Shown piece after piece: positions 1 through 10,229 of a stretch of DNA of 64,000 nt. The position numbers and the translations under genes were made by a program. Numbering within the stretch: the stretch's first letter is position 1; the number at the start of each line of letters is the position of its first letter. The stretch comes from Cornus controversa (Eukaryota > Streptophyta > Magnoliopsida > Cornales > Cornaceae), in NCBI GenBank assembly GCA_026545225.1, contig CM048848.1, positions 18,341,353 through 18,405,352 of the forward strand, read 5' to 3'. A model generated the notes under the pieces. That model was not told where the DNA came from and did no database searches. It was given only the letters and a program-made list of their open reading frames with translations.

Positions 1-653
1 ATGATAAATATGTTCTTTGCAAAATTAAAAGAGATGATTCTAAATGTCTCAAGAGAGCACCAAAGCATAAGAATCATTGTGGAGCGGTTGATGATGATCA
101 TCTTGGGTACACTACTACTGCTACTACTGTTGATGAAACAAGACATCAAGTATCCAAAATAGAAAACCCAACTAGTAAGAAGAAGCGATATGAGGCCTCT
201 AGTACTACTCCACAAAACTTTGATGTTTGTGTGCAAGATCAATCTGTGACAATGTGTCATCAGTTTCTTCTAACACAACAAAGGATGTGTTCATCATCAA
301 ACAATATATCCTTTAACGCACCTACAACGTCGAATCAGCTGTTGTCAATGCAAGAATATCACTGTTTATATGAACAATCTGTGACAATGGGTCATCTGTT
401 GGTTCCAACACAAGAAAGCCCGTGCTCATCAGCCAACAATATATTCGTTGATGCAACTACAACGTCGAATGAGCCATTGTCAATGCAAGAATATCACTCT
501 GTATATGATCAATCTAATTTATTTGCAAAGAACATTGATCCAGAATTGGAGGCACGCCTCAATGTTATCTCTGAATTACTTATGGTTGATGATGAGCCAT
601 TACTTTCAGTCAGCAACATGGATCAAATCCAAGAAAACTTTTTGCTACTTTAA
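1..653 (+). CDS. NAC-domain transcription factor, last exon only (5' part outside the window)
   Basis: The frame is open from base 3 to the TAA at 651-653 (216 residues). It begins DKYVLCKIKRDDSK, which matches the very end of the NAC DNA-binding domain (subdomain E, a Val-Leu-Cys-Arg/Lys-Ile signature). Everything after it would therefore be the variable C-terminal regulatory region of a nuclear transcription factor. That region is rich in Ser, Thr, Asn and Gln, carries a 45-residue repeat (residues about 79-123 and 124-168, with a third start at 169), and ends acidic and hydrophobic (DPELEARL, VDDEPLL), as activation regions often do. There is no C-terminal membrane helix, so it is not a membrane-tethered NAC. 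An AATAAA lies 136 bp after the stop. The NAC call rests on about 14 residues plus the context of the tail. I cannot tell whether the upstream exons are intact. Confidence 0.68.
   Translation, partial: DKYVLCKIKRDDSKCLKRAPKHKNHCGAVDDDHLGYTTTATTVDETRHQVSKIENPTSKKKRYEASSTTPQNFDVCVQDQSVTMCHQFLLTQQRMCSSSNNISFNAPTTSNQLLSMQEYHCLYEQSVTMGHLLVPTQESPCSSANNIFVDATTTSNEPLSMQEYHSVYDQSNLFAKNIDPELEARLNVISELLMVDDEPLLSVSNMDQIQENFLLL
237..521 (+). repeat. In-frame 135-bp tandem duplication inside the NAC C-terminal region
   Basis: Unit 1 is 237-371 and unit 2 is 372-506. A third copy begins at 507 (GATCAATCT) but diverges after about 15 bases. Each unit encodes 45 residues running from D/E-Q-S-V-T-M to SMQEYH. 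Both units keep the reading frame, so the duplication lengthens the regulatory tail without breaking the protein. Confidence 0.9.
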
Positions 654-788
654 GATGATCGAGCTTGTTTAGTTACTAGTTCATACTCATTTGTCTATCA
701 GTTTGTCAATTCTAAATTGTAAATGGTAAAGAGCAAATGAGACATTAGTTTGGACCTTCTAATTGTAAATGCGAATTATTTTGTAAGT

Positions 789-794
789 AATAAA
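789..794 (+). terminator. Likely poly(A) signal of the NAC gene
   Basis: AATAAA sits 136 bp downstream of the NAC stop in T-rich DNA, which fits a plant 3' UTR. There is no direct evidence for the cleavage site. Confidence 0.4.
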
Positions 795-1382
795 ATGTGT
801 TTATGAAAGTTCAGCCCCTCTGGATTATGTTGCACTGTTGATGTTATTTCCTATTGTTGTTCCTCTGCTTATGCAGCTACTCAATATCTTCAGCTGTTGC
901 TTTTGGTCTACCAATACCACTATTTATGATATAATCGCTGCTATTGTCAATTAGGTACCTTTCATTGCTTCTTTTAGATTCCCAACTCTACTCCTGCTAA
1001 TTGCTAGCTTCTACTGTCAATTATACCAGAAACTCGTCGTATATGATTGAATCAAGTATCTCTTAGGATAAAAAAAATTATATATTTACAGTAAAAGTTT
1101 GTTTGTTACTAGTATTATTCATATTTTTACTATATTTAATTTGTTACAATTACTCTACTTATATGCATGCTTGATTTAGATGGAGCCGAATGGCCATATA
1201 GTTATATAGTTCAACTTATATTGATCCCATACGGTAGTGTGAACCTGAAAGGCATAACATTAAAAAATGTACTATCCAAGCTTATCTTAATTTGCTGCTA
1301 CTGTTATGTGTTATAGAGGGAGAGGAATCTGAGATTCTACTCTATGGAGGTGTCATCTGGTGTGACTTGCTATTTTCAAACT
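795..1382. other. Non-coding flank downstream of the NAC gene
   Basis: AT-rich sequence with no open frame of interest. I recognise nothing in it apart from the copia-type PBS that follows at 1383. Confidence 0.5.
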
Positions 1383-1930
1383 GAGCTCTAATACCAGATT
1401 TTGTTGGGAAAATTGACAATTTGGAATAAACATACTCAGAATTTGAAAACAGAGGAAGAAGTGTAAAATGGAGCAGCAACAATTTTTTCTTTTTCGTTTC
1501 ATTCATCTAATAAGAATACAAACAAGCCATATTGTATACCAAAAACATTTGAAGGAGACCCAAGTATCATGTACATATATCAGCCATACAAAAGATACCT
1601 AAGGTATGATATTTTTTACACTGGATAAGTCAAACTAACTAGAGTATTATATTAGTAATTACTACTTACAACATATTAACCTCAACAATTAGGCTACAAA
1701 GAATTATAAAGCTTAGAGCATATTTTGAAGGTCTTGCATATTCTATTGTATCTGTTTCATACTGACAACGGTTCAGGTTGCTTCTTATAACTTGATTCAA
1801 CTTGAGGTTGATCTCGAATCCACGGTAGTTCTTGCTTGAAAAGTGACAGATTTGTAGAGGCTCTTGTGCACAATTGTTGAGTACTTCTTGGTGACCTTGT
1901 GGGCGGGGGCGAGACACTAGCAGGCTACCA
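1383..1930 (-). mobile_element. Copia-type primer-binding site with adjoining LTR-like sequence (fragment)
   Basis: Read on the minus strand, 1383-1396 gives TGGTATTAGAGCTC, close to the initiator-Met-tRNA PBS of Ty1/copia elements (TGGTATCAGAGC). A sequence starting TGTTGGGAAAATTG at 1402 lies on the side where a minus-strand 5' LTR would be. The right border is a guess, and I found no second LTR or coding region. The 83-codon minus-strand frame at 1666-1917 shows no recognisable domain. A U3-like phrase (AATCCCACATTGCC) lies just beyond, near 1955. Confidence 0.35.
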
Positions 1931-2084
1931 CACTGGCGAGTTACTGGTTGCGCAATCCCACATTGCCTGAGAAAGGAAAAGGTGAAGTGCTTATATGTGT
2001 GGTGCTATCTCTAAATAGTATGAGACTTTTTGGGGTAACACTCAATAATTAATTCGTGAAACCCGGTATTCTAGCAAGTAGATT

Positions 2085-4345
2085 TATTCCAAAAAGCAAT
2101 GCATTGGGAAATATGTCACAAAGGCCATTAGAGAATTTTTCTCAATGGTAAGCTCTAAAAGGAAATCAACTTTTCTCCCTTGTGCCTAAGCCAACCCATC
2201 AAGCATGAATGATTTTCGACCAATTTTCTATTGTAATTGCATTTACAAAAGCATTGCAAAACTTTTGGTAGAGAAAACCCATCAAGCATGAATGATTTTC
2301 GAAAATTTTCTTGTTGTAATTGCATTTACAAATGCATTGCAAAACTTTTGACAGAAAAAATCAAACCTGTCTTGCCACACATCATTGATCCTAGCCAATG
2401 TGCCTTTATCCTAGGAAGACAAATCAGTGATGCCATACTTCTAGCACAGGAACTATTCCAAGGATATCACAAACCTTCATCACTAACCAAATGTGCTCTT
2501 AAAATTGACTTGAGAAGAGCCTTGACTCAGTGGTTGGTAGTTTATGATTGACACCCTTACACTTTTCAAATTCCCACCTGTTTTTGTTTCAAGGAAACCA
2601 AGCCTGCCTCACATCCACCTCATTTACCATCTCTCTAAATGGTGAGTTTCAAGGCTTTTTCAAGGAGGTCAAAGGCCTTAGGCAATGTCAACCCCCTCCC
2701 TTTTTCTTTGTACTTGTCATGGAAATACTCTCAACCACCATCAAGCAATCAACCCTCATCACCCATATCATATTTGCAGATGACCTTATCCTGCTTTCCC
2801 AAGGAAACCTCAGCTCTATGCAAGTTCTCAAAATTGCCTTGACCACTTATCTTCTATCTCAGGCCTATCTATTAATATCTCAAAGTGCACTGCGTTTTTC
2901 TCAGGCACTGACCCTTCTACTGAAGCTGACATCTTCAATCTACTTGGATTTCTTAGGGGCTGCCTCCCTATAAGAACTTAGGGGTCCCTCTCATATCCAC
3001 AAGGTTGAAGGTTGAAGATTGTAAGGCTTTGGTTGATAAGAATCACCAACAGAATTGGGCACTGATGCAACAAGGTATTGTCATATGCTGGCAGACTACA
3101 TCTTATAAAGTCTATCCTAATCAAAATCAATCAATATTGAAAAAATGTCTTCATTGTGCCTAAGAGGATTCTTGCTGACATCAACAAAATCATGAGAAAT
3201 TTCCTTTGGTCTAGTGTTAGCATTTAGAATAACAGATGCCAGGTAGCATGGAATCACATTTACAAGCCCAAGTCTTTGGGGGGTCTTGGTTTTCCACACT
3301 TGGAAACACTCAACAAGGCAACAACAATGAGGAAGATCTATAATTTAGCTTATAATAACCCTCACGACATATGGACTCATAGGCCAAACTGCAGTTAATC
3401 AGAAATAAAAGCCTTTGGATGATCAACATACCCTAAAGATGCTCCTCAAATTGGAGAATAGTTCTTCAATTAAGAACATTGGCCTGGCCTATGGTGAAAT
3501 GCAGAATTGGCAATGGACAATCTACATTCTTTTGGTTCGACAATTAGCCTGGTCCACTTGCTCGCAAGTTATCCCCTCAAGACATTGAGTCAACTCATAT
3601 TCTATCCACATCCATGCTCAGTGACTTTTCTTATTCAGCTTCATAGAGGTTCCCAACACGCATCATCCATTTTTTTTTGACATTTTATCCATCCCACCAC
3701 CTAACCACTTGTCCAATGACTTGTGCATTTGGTCTCCATCCCCCTCAGGCACCTATTTATAAAAGCATACCATGCTCCACCTCTCACAACCTTCCCCTAC
3801 TGTGCCTTGGGCTCATGTTATTTGGAACCCAAAATCAACACCAAAGCACCAATTTATCATTTGGCTAGCTGCTCTAAACAGGCTTTCAACATTGGATAGG
3901 AGCACCATAGCTTATCTCCAATCTCCCAACCTTTATAAGCTATGCCTCTCTTGCCAAGAAACAATCACCCACCTTTTATTTGATTGCTCCTTTGGAAATT
4001 TATTCAAACACTTTGTGGATTCCACATCAACCACACAAACTGGAATAACTTGCTTGATTGGGTGTCTCACTATTGGAAGGTAAAAAAAATTCCAAATTCA
4101 ATCAACAAGATTACTTTCAGTTCTGCCGTTTACCATGTACAGATGGAGTGCAACTCCAGGATTTTCTCTAGCACGCGATCCTCCTAAACTAGAATGCTTG
4201 ATAATATTATGACTTCTATCAAAGGCAGGTTGTTAGTCATAAGATGGAAGGATTTATCCATGGCCAGAGATGCCTGTAGATTATGGAGCTTACCCCCTTT
4301 GGTAATCCGGCCACCCCCTTGGTCACCAGGCATTCATTAATCCAA
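2085..4345 (+). pseudogene. LINE (non-LTR retrotransposon) ORF2 remnant: reverse transcriptase and zf-RVT end
   Basis: Conceptual translation across several frames gives a degenerate plant LINE ORF2. At about 2190-2520 it reads MNDFRP... and IYKCIAKLL..., the start of the reverse transcriptase palm, then FILGRQISDAILLAQEL. At about 2590-2970 it has GLRQ and the catalytic FADDLILLSQ motif. At 3040-3310 it reads SYKVYPN..., then a stretch equivalent to LADINKIMRNFLW. At 3770-4100 it has the Cys/His-rich zf-RVT segment (LCLSCQETITHLLFDCSF). Many frameshifts and stops, plus an 83-bp internal duplication, make it non-functional. The 5' end (ORF1, endonuclease) is missing, as expected for 5'-truncated LINE insertions. 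No poly(A) tail or target duplication was identified, so the outer borders are approximate. Confidence 0.85.
2193..2358 (+). repeat. 83-bp tandem duplication within the LINE reverse transcriptase
   Basis: 2193-2275 and 2276-2358 both start AACCCATCAAGCATGAATGA and run through the codons for the IYKxIAKLL segment with about 10 differences. Because 83 is not a multiple of 3, the duplication shifts the frame. It must post-date loss of function, or it caused it. Confidence 0.85.
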
Positions 4346-4588
4346 TTTGACTTCTCTGTTGGAAATTCAACGTTTGAGCTCAAATTGGTTTGATTGTTAC
4401 TAGTTGTTATGTTATGCGACCTTAAATTGGTTTGATTTCAAATCAGGGTTCGATTGGGCCTTAGTGCCATGGTTTAATCTTTTGACTGCTTGATGCTCGT
4501 TTCTACAATGCTTAGAGTTTTGGTTTGGGCTGCGCCTTTTAAAGCCTGACCCAATATTTTGTTAAGCTTTTGCTTTTGAGTGGTTTGG
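4346..4588. other. Unassigned sequence between the LINE and the solo LTR
   Basis: About 240 bp with no recognisable coding content. The host sequence continues on the other side of the solo LTR at 6043, because the LTR is flanked by GCTTC on both sides. Confidence 0.4.
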
Positions 4589-4593
4589 GCTTC

Positions 4594-6037
4594 TGATGTG
4601 GTGGATAACGCGATAAAATAATATGTAATATTGTCGTTGTTGTTTTACACCACGACCAAAAGATAATTTATAAATACCTACAAATGCTCTACTAAAATTA
4701 GTAAAGTGGTAAGTAGGAGTCGAACCCACAGAGACTGCTTTTGGCTGAATTGTTAAGCCATCAAGACTTCATCTAATTCGATTTAAAAGAATTTGTTTTT
4801 TTTTGTGTTTTTATGATAAAGTGCTGAAAATTAAATGACATAAAATAAAACATCAATTAAAGATAGAAGTTGGAGAGAGAGAGCTAGGGGTGGTTTCCAC
4901 CACTAGCCATTCACATGTTCATAAGTGTAGCAAACTTGGGATTCATCAATTTAAATGCCTAACAATGTCATTAGGCTTGTAACCTCAATGACATATCAAA
5001 AGATTAATGTGTGTGTCCACCTATCATAACCCATCTTCAACAAGCATAGTTCTTCAACCTACCTAATTACCCTACTCTCTAAGTGAACCTACAACTAAAT
5101 GCATCCAAACTACCTTATCTTGGCATGGGTTATACAAACAAACACCACACATACATTTAAAGTACCATTACTTAGCCATCATTTGCCCTTCTTGTGGAAG
5201 AAACAAATGTTGTGCATTCACATGAAAGAATCTACTCTAAGACAAGAATAAACTCAACATCAAATGAATATATATAAGAGATGTATTAGTGTACATAATT
5301 ACTAGGCTAAATAATCAACATTTAAATACAAATCCCAAACATGCTACAAAAATGAACAAGTTTACATGGCTAGGTGTTTCAATCACACCCTAGTAGAGGA
5401 GCTAGTTGGTCATGGCAGCCTTGCACCCTTCCATTGATGGAGAAATTGAAGCTTCAAGGTCTGCATGAGCTTCCTCCTCCCTCTGCCGAGAGTCTCTCTG
5501 TGTATCCTCCTGTGTGTGAGAGGTCCCTTCCAAAATGGCCTCTTTTTGTGCTTTAAGGCCTCTTTTTCCACCTTGGGGCCCACCATATATATATATATAT
5601 CACTATATATATCTATTGCATTAATAAGTCCCCCAAGAGTCTTGTTCAAGTCAGATAATCCCCCTAAGTCGTGCAAAAAGGGGGATTTTGTTGCAAGTGG
5701 GAGAGCAGGTGAGCAAGTGGCCTAGTGGGCTCTGCAGAATTTCGATTGATCGAAATTGAATTTCGATTGATCGAGATTTCGATCAATCGAAATAAAATCT
5801 CGATCAATCGAGATTTCGATTAATCGAAATCAACATTTCGATTGATCGAAATGCCTTGGCTGCATTTTCTGATTCCTTCTCTTGACTGTAGAAAGCTTCC
5901 AACTTTGCTCCATTTACTCCAATACCTGCAAAACATCAAAAACACAAAAATACCGTAAACATATCTCGGTAAACGCAAAAACGGAACTAACATATACAAT
6001 AAAGAGGGTTCAAATGCATAGAATTGAACACTTATCA
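4594..6037 (-). mobile_element. Solo LTR of the Athila family (same family as the full element at 10230-25544)
   Basis: The sequence starts TGATGTGG, ends TTATCA, and matches the two LTRs at 10230-11618 and 24144-25544 over most of its length. Shared blocks include the CTAGGGGTGGTTTCCACCAC block, the GGGCCCACCATATATA segment and the AACACTTATCA end. It is flanked by a perfect 5-bp target duplication, GCTTC, at 4589-4593 and 6038-6042. With no internal region, it is a solo LTR left by recombination between the two LTRs of a former element. Orientation follows the full element. The first 200 bp are more divergent than the rest. Confidence 0.92.
5739..5853. repeat. Cluster of six TCGATYRATCGA palindromes in the solo LTR
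   Basis: Six consecutive 18-bp near-perfect palindromes of the form ATTTCGATCAATCGAAAT or ATCTCGATCAATCGAGAT, in both CA- and TG-centred versions. The cluster sits at the position where the other Athila LTRs carry four or five of them, just before TGCCTTGGCTGC. Confidence 0.9.
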
Positions 6038-6182
6038 GCTTCACCCTCCTAAACCACTTTACATATGGACGCCGTAATTAGTTTACTATTATACAATTAT
6101 TTTACCTTCCAATTTTTTTATTTTTTATTTAGTATTTTGCTCAGTGTTAGTTTAGACATCTACAACATATCGACAAGATTTG

Positions 6183-6312
6183 TTCCTATGCCGCCGCATT
6201 TTCCAATCCTTTTCTTTTAGTGTTTCGGTCTGAAGTGATAGCTAAAATTCCTATGCCGCCGCATTTTCCAATCCTTTTCTTTTAGTGTTTCGGTCTAAAG
6301 TGATAGCTTTTA
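6183..6312. repeat. 65-bp tandem duplication
   Basis: 6183-6247 and 6248-6312 both begin TTCCTATGCCGCCGCATTTT and differ at only a few positions. It lies in non-coding DNA. Confidence 0.85.
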
Positions 6313-6440
6313 GCTAGTTCAGATAACATGGTTGCTCTTCAACTAAGTCAAGAATGGACCGCAGTGTGGCTGCGACTACTTCACACTTAAATGCCACCAG
6401 CCTTGCCTTCATACACTTAAACATTCGCAACTTGATTGGT

Positions 6441-6562
6441 TGAGGATAGTGGATCGCCCAGGTGGATAGGGCACTTCTCTCCTAAGTGGGAGAATTCGTG
6501 TTTGACTCCTCACCTGCTAATTACTAACACTAACATTTATCCTCTTTGCCATGTTAAAAAAA
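6441..6562 (+). mobile_element. tRNA-derived SINE with target duplication
   Basis: A 5' tRNA-like part carries a good A box (TCGCCCAGGTGG, 6454-6465) and B box (GTGTTTGACTCC, 6498-6509). A tRNA-unrelated part and an A-rich 3' end (6556-6564) follow. The 12-bp direct repeat AACTTGATTGGT flanks it at 6429-6440 and 6563-6574, as expected after LINE-mediated insertion. It is too short and diverged to be a tRNA gene. Confidence 0.8.
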
Positions 6563-6574
6563 AACTTGATTGGT

Positions 6575-7043
6575 CTGTCTTATACTCGACACACCATATA
6601 GTATTCTTTTTTATTTATTTTGGTAACTGGGGTGTTCGGAGCTTTGTCCCGACTAATATCTAGGACACCGTGCAAATTATCGGTATTAATTCTGAGTAGA
6701 ATTGTCATTTAACAAAAAAAAAAAATCGAATAAGACGTATATATCATGTATCAAGAAAATAAAATTAATTCAATAAATTAAAGAACATGATAAACACTTT
6801 CTGATCACATACAATATATCAAGAAAAGATATTAAACATGTATGAGTAGGTATCTGTAAGCAAGCATGGTTCAAGTTAATTCATAAACATTCTTCTCCAC
6901 CACAGCATTGGACGGCAGTTGAAATCCATCATCCTTGCCTCCTCCACAATCTAATTATGGCAAATCTCCATGGGATGTATTCATGAAGAACGACCCATGG
7001 CATTCATTCAAGATCACCAAAGATAAAGATAAATGAGAACATG
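6575..7043. other. Non-coding stretch between the two SINE copies
   Basis: AT-rich. It includes a phrase near 6615-6665 (GGTAACTGGGGTGTTCGGAG) that resembles a common plant dispersed repeat. No gene seen. Confidence 0.35.
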
Positions 7044-7142
7044 TTAAGTGGGAGAACTCGTGTTTGATTCATCACTCACTAATTGCTAACACTAACGTTT
7101 AATCTCTTTGCCATGTTAAAAAATAATAATAACTTGATTGGT
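7044..7142 (+). mobile_element. Second, 5'-truncated copy of the SINE, keeping the same 3' flank
   Basis: 7044-7130 matches the SINE at 6441 from TAAGTGGGAGAA through the B-box region to ATGTTAAAAAA, but lacks the A box. It is followed by AACTTGATTGGTCT, identical to the right target duplication of the first SINE plus two bases. This points to local duplication of the occupied locus rather than a second insertion. Confidence 0.7.
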
Positions 7143-7934
7143 CTTAATATCTTTGTAATGTGTATAGTTGGAATTTTTCTTACTACAAACATCTCTGGGA
7201 GCATATCTAGAAGGATGTATTGACTATGAATTTCAAATTCATCTTTTTTTCAAAATATTGTACTTACCACCTACTCATTAATAAACTTTCTATCAAAGTT
7301 CATATGCTAACTCCCAATTCATCTCATCCTCTGTCCTTCCCTAACTGGGAATTTGTCCTTATCTATAACTTAAAGCTATTTTTAACTTCTTTTTGACCAC
7401 TCATTTTTAAGTTGATATATAATGTCAATTGCTTTCAAAAATCATCTACCACCATGAATAGATGCTTAATTTTTCCCTCTCTGCTTTCATTATCATGTTG
7501 CTTCACTTTCATTATTTTTTATTGTGTGTGGATGATTCTATGCAGAAGAAAGAGAATGGCGAAGTTGGGACCTCTAGCCGAGACTACGCTTTGGTTTTCG
7601 AATAAATGTGGTTGTAGGTGCTCAAATGGTGACTGTTTTAACCATTCGTGTGAAATGGGTTCTTTGAATTTATTGAATAGCTATTAGAATAGTATTTCTC
7701 TACAATAAATTGGATTTTGGAGTCAAATCCGCATGATCAATGCCATTTTTCCTGAAATTCCTTTACTTCTTCATGATCTGCATTACCGGTTCTTTAATTT
7801 GTTTATTCTTCCTACCTTTGGTAACTTATTACTAATTTGTGTTGATTTTGACAAAAGTGTCACGATTTTTGTAAAGTGGATTATTGTAAAGTGTAAAGTA
7901 GATTAAACGCTATGTGAAGTAATTAAAATATTGG
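7143..7934. other. No recognisable gene
   Basis: A 91-codon plus-strand frame at 7412-7687 has a hydrophobic run followed by a Cys-rich tail, but resembles no family I know. Its start is arbitrary and the surroundings show no gene structure, so I do not call it. Confidence 0.4.
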
Positions 7935-8060
7935 GTAAATTGCACTGACCTCCTCTAAGGTTTGGCCTAATTACACCTGGCAACAAATTAATGAATTTTG
8001 TTACAATGACCTCACCAGAGGTTTGCTCCGTTAGACAAAGACCCCCCCCCCCGGTCCAAA
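7935..8060. repeat. Fragment of a dispersed plant repeat (GGGTAAATTGCACTGACC type)
   Basis: 7934-8060 contains two related phrases, CACTGACCTCCTCTAAGGTT and ACAATGACCTCACCAGAGGT, plus a C-run at 8041-8052. Sequences of this style recur across plant genomes as short non-autonomous repeats. Family not assigned. Confidence 0.3.
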
Positions 8061-8079
8061 ATTATGTTAGTTTTGATAT

Positions 8080-8790
8080 ATGCATGAGACAACATGTTTT
8101 AGCATGAAATTAAGTGCTTTATAATGCACTTGAATAAAGCTTGATATGTTCTTGAGATTGTATGCGTCGTCATACTCGAAACATTTGTGTTTGATTGATG
8201 ATTTTGGGAAGAGGTCAAAAATAGCGAGAAGGGCTCGGTGTCCTTGGGTCCAAGGCCCTAAACTTGGCCAAGGTGTTTGCGTCTAGACTCTCGGATTAGT
8301 CACCCGTAAAGATAAGATTTGGATACTTGACCTATGAGTACTTATCCGGTGAATCTATGAATACTCCCATGTTTTCTTGATTTCGAACTTACTTGACTTT
8401 GTGCTTAAGTCTTGGTTAAACTGTGACATTTATCGTTAATGTTTTAAGGTGATTTCTCCATTGATTAAGCATTGTTGAACTTTTGGTTATGCACGTTTTG
8501 CATGATAGTTTATTGAAGTATGAGCATTGAAAATATGCCATGATTGCATTTCATCTATGTTGCATTGATTCGATGCATAGATTGGTTTGGGTGTCTCTAT
8601 TGAGCATGTTGTCGCTCACCTCTTCCCCACAAACATTTTACGGATAAAGCACTAGCCTTGGAGGACATACAGGAGTGCCAAGGTGAAGCACATGGAAGCT
8701 TTTGGGATTTGCACTTTTTACCTTTGTACGCCATGCTTGGGCAACTATAAAGGATTTAGATTAATGATCTAGAACAAGGGGCATTAGGAA
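8080..8790 (+). mobile_element. LTR-like fragment related to the tail of the solo LTR at 47528-50260
   Basis: At 8588-8653 the order TCTCTAYTGAGC, GCTCACC, ATTTTACRGATAAAGC repeats that at 49124-49184. Both are followed by a similar accession of GGACAT...GTCCAAG/GCCAAG and a large-T stretch. No borders or target duplication could be fixed, so this is a relic of the same or a sister family. Confidence 0.4.
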
Positions 8791-8970
8791 TACGAATATG
8801 TATAATTCCTATATTAGGAATTTTTCAGCATTAATCTCCCTTCTTTTGAACTTTATGTACATTCATGTATTGATGTTGGACAAATTGGACGTTTGGATTC
8901 AATGTATATATTACAAACATGTTTCCATTTACAAAGATGTAATTATAAATGTGATGTTGTATACACATGT

Positions 8971-9524
8971 AGACCTGTCAATGGATCAGATTTTGATCCA
9001 AATTCGATCCGTATCCGAGCCAAAAATTAGAATATGAATTGGACATTCAATCTGATAATCCGTTAGCGATCCGAATTTGATAATCCGTTAGCTAAACAAA
9101 TCGGATATAGATTATGGTCGATCCGATCTGAAATAATATAATATCTAATTATTATAAATATATTATCTAATGTTATAAGATATAATATTTACATACTATT
9201 AAAATATTTTTTTATCATTATTTCCTTCTTATTCTTCCCTCTCTTTATTTCATCTTTCTTTATAGGTTTTTTCTTTTATAAAAAGTCAAATACTTACTCT
9301 TCTACTTCTTTTTTCTTTATATTTTATTTTTCTTCTCTATCTTTTTTGCTAATCATTATTTGTTAATCTATTCTGAATTTTTTTTTATAAAAAAAATTAT
9401 ATTATTTTCGGATAGGATATCCAATTAAAAAAAAATTGGATATGAATTTAAATATAAATAATTCGTCGAATTATCGGATCGCCAATAACTCTTATCAAAT
9501 CATATCTGATCCGTTTATAGGCCT
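8971..9524. mobile_element. MITE with about 20-bp terminal inverted repeats and target duplication
   Basis: The left end reads AGACCTGTCAATGGATCAGA. The complement of the right end reads AGGCCTATAAACGGATCAGA. The direct repeat ATACACATGT flanks both sides (8961-8970 and 9525-9534). The inside is rich in GGATCGGATATCCGAATCC-like words and A/T runs, with no transposase frame. The 8-10 bp target duplication fits hAT- or Mutator-type non-autonomous elements. I cannot decide between them because the terminus could start within the repeat. Confidence 0.8.
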
Positions 9525-9534
9525 ATACACATGT

Positions 9535-9990
9535 TATGAGTCATATTAGATATGTATAGGATTAAGAAGAATATGTACATGTTAAAGATTGAAGTCTAGA
9601 CCTTGAAGTGAACAATTGGGTTTCGATCATATTTCCTAAGACGATAGATCGTAGTTTATGCTCAGTATTAAAATTAATTGATGAGTTGGTTAAGTAATCT
9701 AAAAGCTTACAATAGATCATATGAAAGATCCACGACAGGTCGTAATATACAATAGATCATATTGTTTCATTACGATCTATCATACTTCATAATCCGATGT
9801 ATCGTATTGCACCATAGACCTGAGTAACTGATGGTCCAGTTGTTGTATGCACGTACCCCATTAGGGGGTCCACTAGTATGAGTTGTTGTATATGCTTCCT
9901 CGTTTATGAGAGTTATGGGCATTAGTCGGGTTAATGCTTGATTTCATTGTTCACTCCATTTTCCTTGCTCCTAATCGGCTATCAGAAATT
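9535..9990. other. Non-coding flank left of the Athila insertion
   Basis: AT-rich DNA with several imperfect copies of a word like ACGATCTATC/GATAGATCGTA around 9640-9810. No gene recognised. Confidence 0.35.
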
Positions 9991-10229
9991 TAGGGCGTGA
10001 GAGCATCTCTTTGCTGATCATAGTTGATCGGATCGAACTTTGGAAGGTTCTTTCCTCTACAGAATATGCCAGATGGAAACCTTGACATGGAAGCCCCTGA
10101 ATTGTCTAACGATTGGGGATCCTTAGACACGTAGATGCCCCCAGACTGTAGAGTTATAGTGATTGATTTTTGGCTATGTCCAAACCAACTCGTATTGGAA
10201 TGTAAGAACTAATTGTTTCCCACAGACAG
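9991..10229 (-). mobile_element. Possible older Ty3/gypsy (Tat-like) leader interrupted by the Athila element
   Basis: Joining 10229 to 25550 restores the pre-insertion site. Read on the minus strand it gives TTCGCTGTCTGTGGGAAAC, close to the CGCCGTCTGTGGGAA that follows the PBS of many plant Tat-type elements. Minus-strand codons at about 10020-10140 (for example SRFPSGIFCRGKNLPKFDP) look protein-like. This is inference from short matches. Confidence 0.3.

Noticed and set aside
1666-1917. 83-codon minus-strand ORF
   Set aside because: No domain, and it overlaps LTR-like DNA next to a copia PBS. Likely chance.
5410-5676. Overlapping ORFs on both strands, repeated at 11066-11527 and 24979-25453
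   Set aside because: They recur because they are parts of the Athila LTR. The peptides with repeated SIDRN/FDQSR are translations of the palindromes.
6441-6512. tRNA gene on the plus strand (A and B boxes present)
   Set aside because: No cloverleaf with paired acceptor stem can be drawn, and the A-tail and target duplication identify a SINE.
7412-7687. 91-codon ORF with hydrophobic N-terminus and Cys-rich tail
   Set aside because: No family resemblance, no splice or UTR context, composition like the surrounding non-coding DNA.
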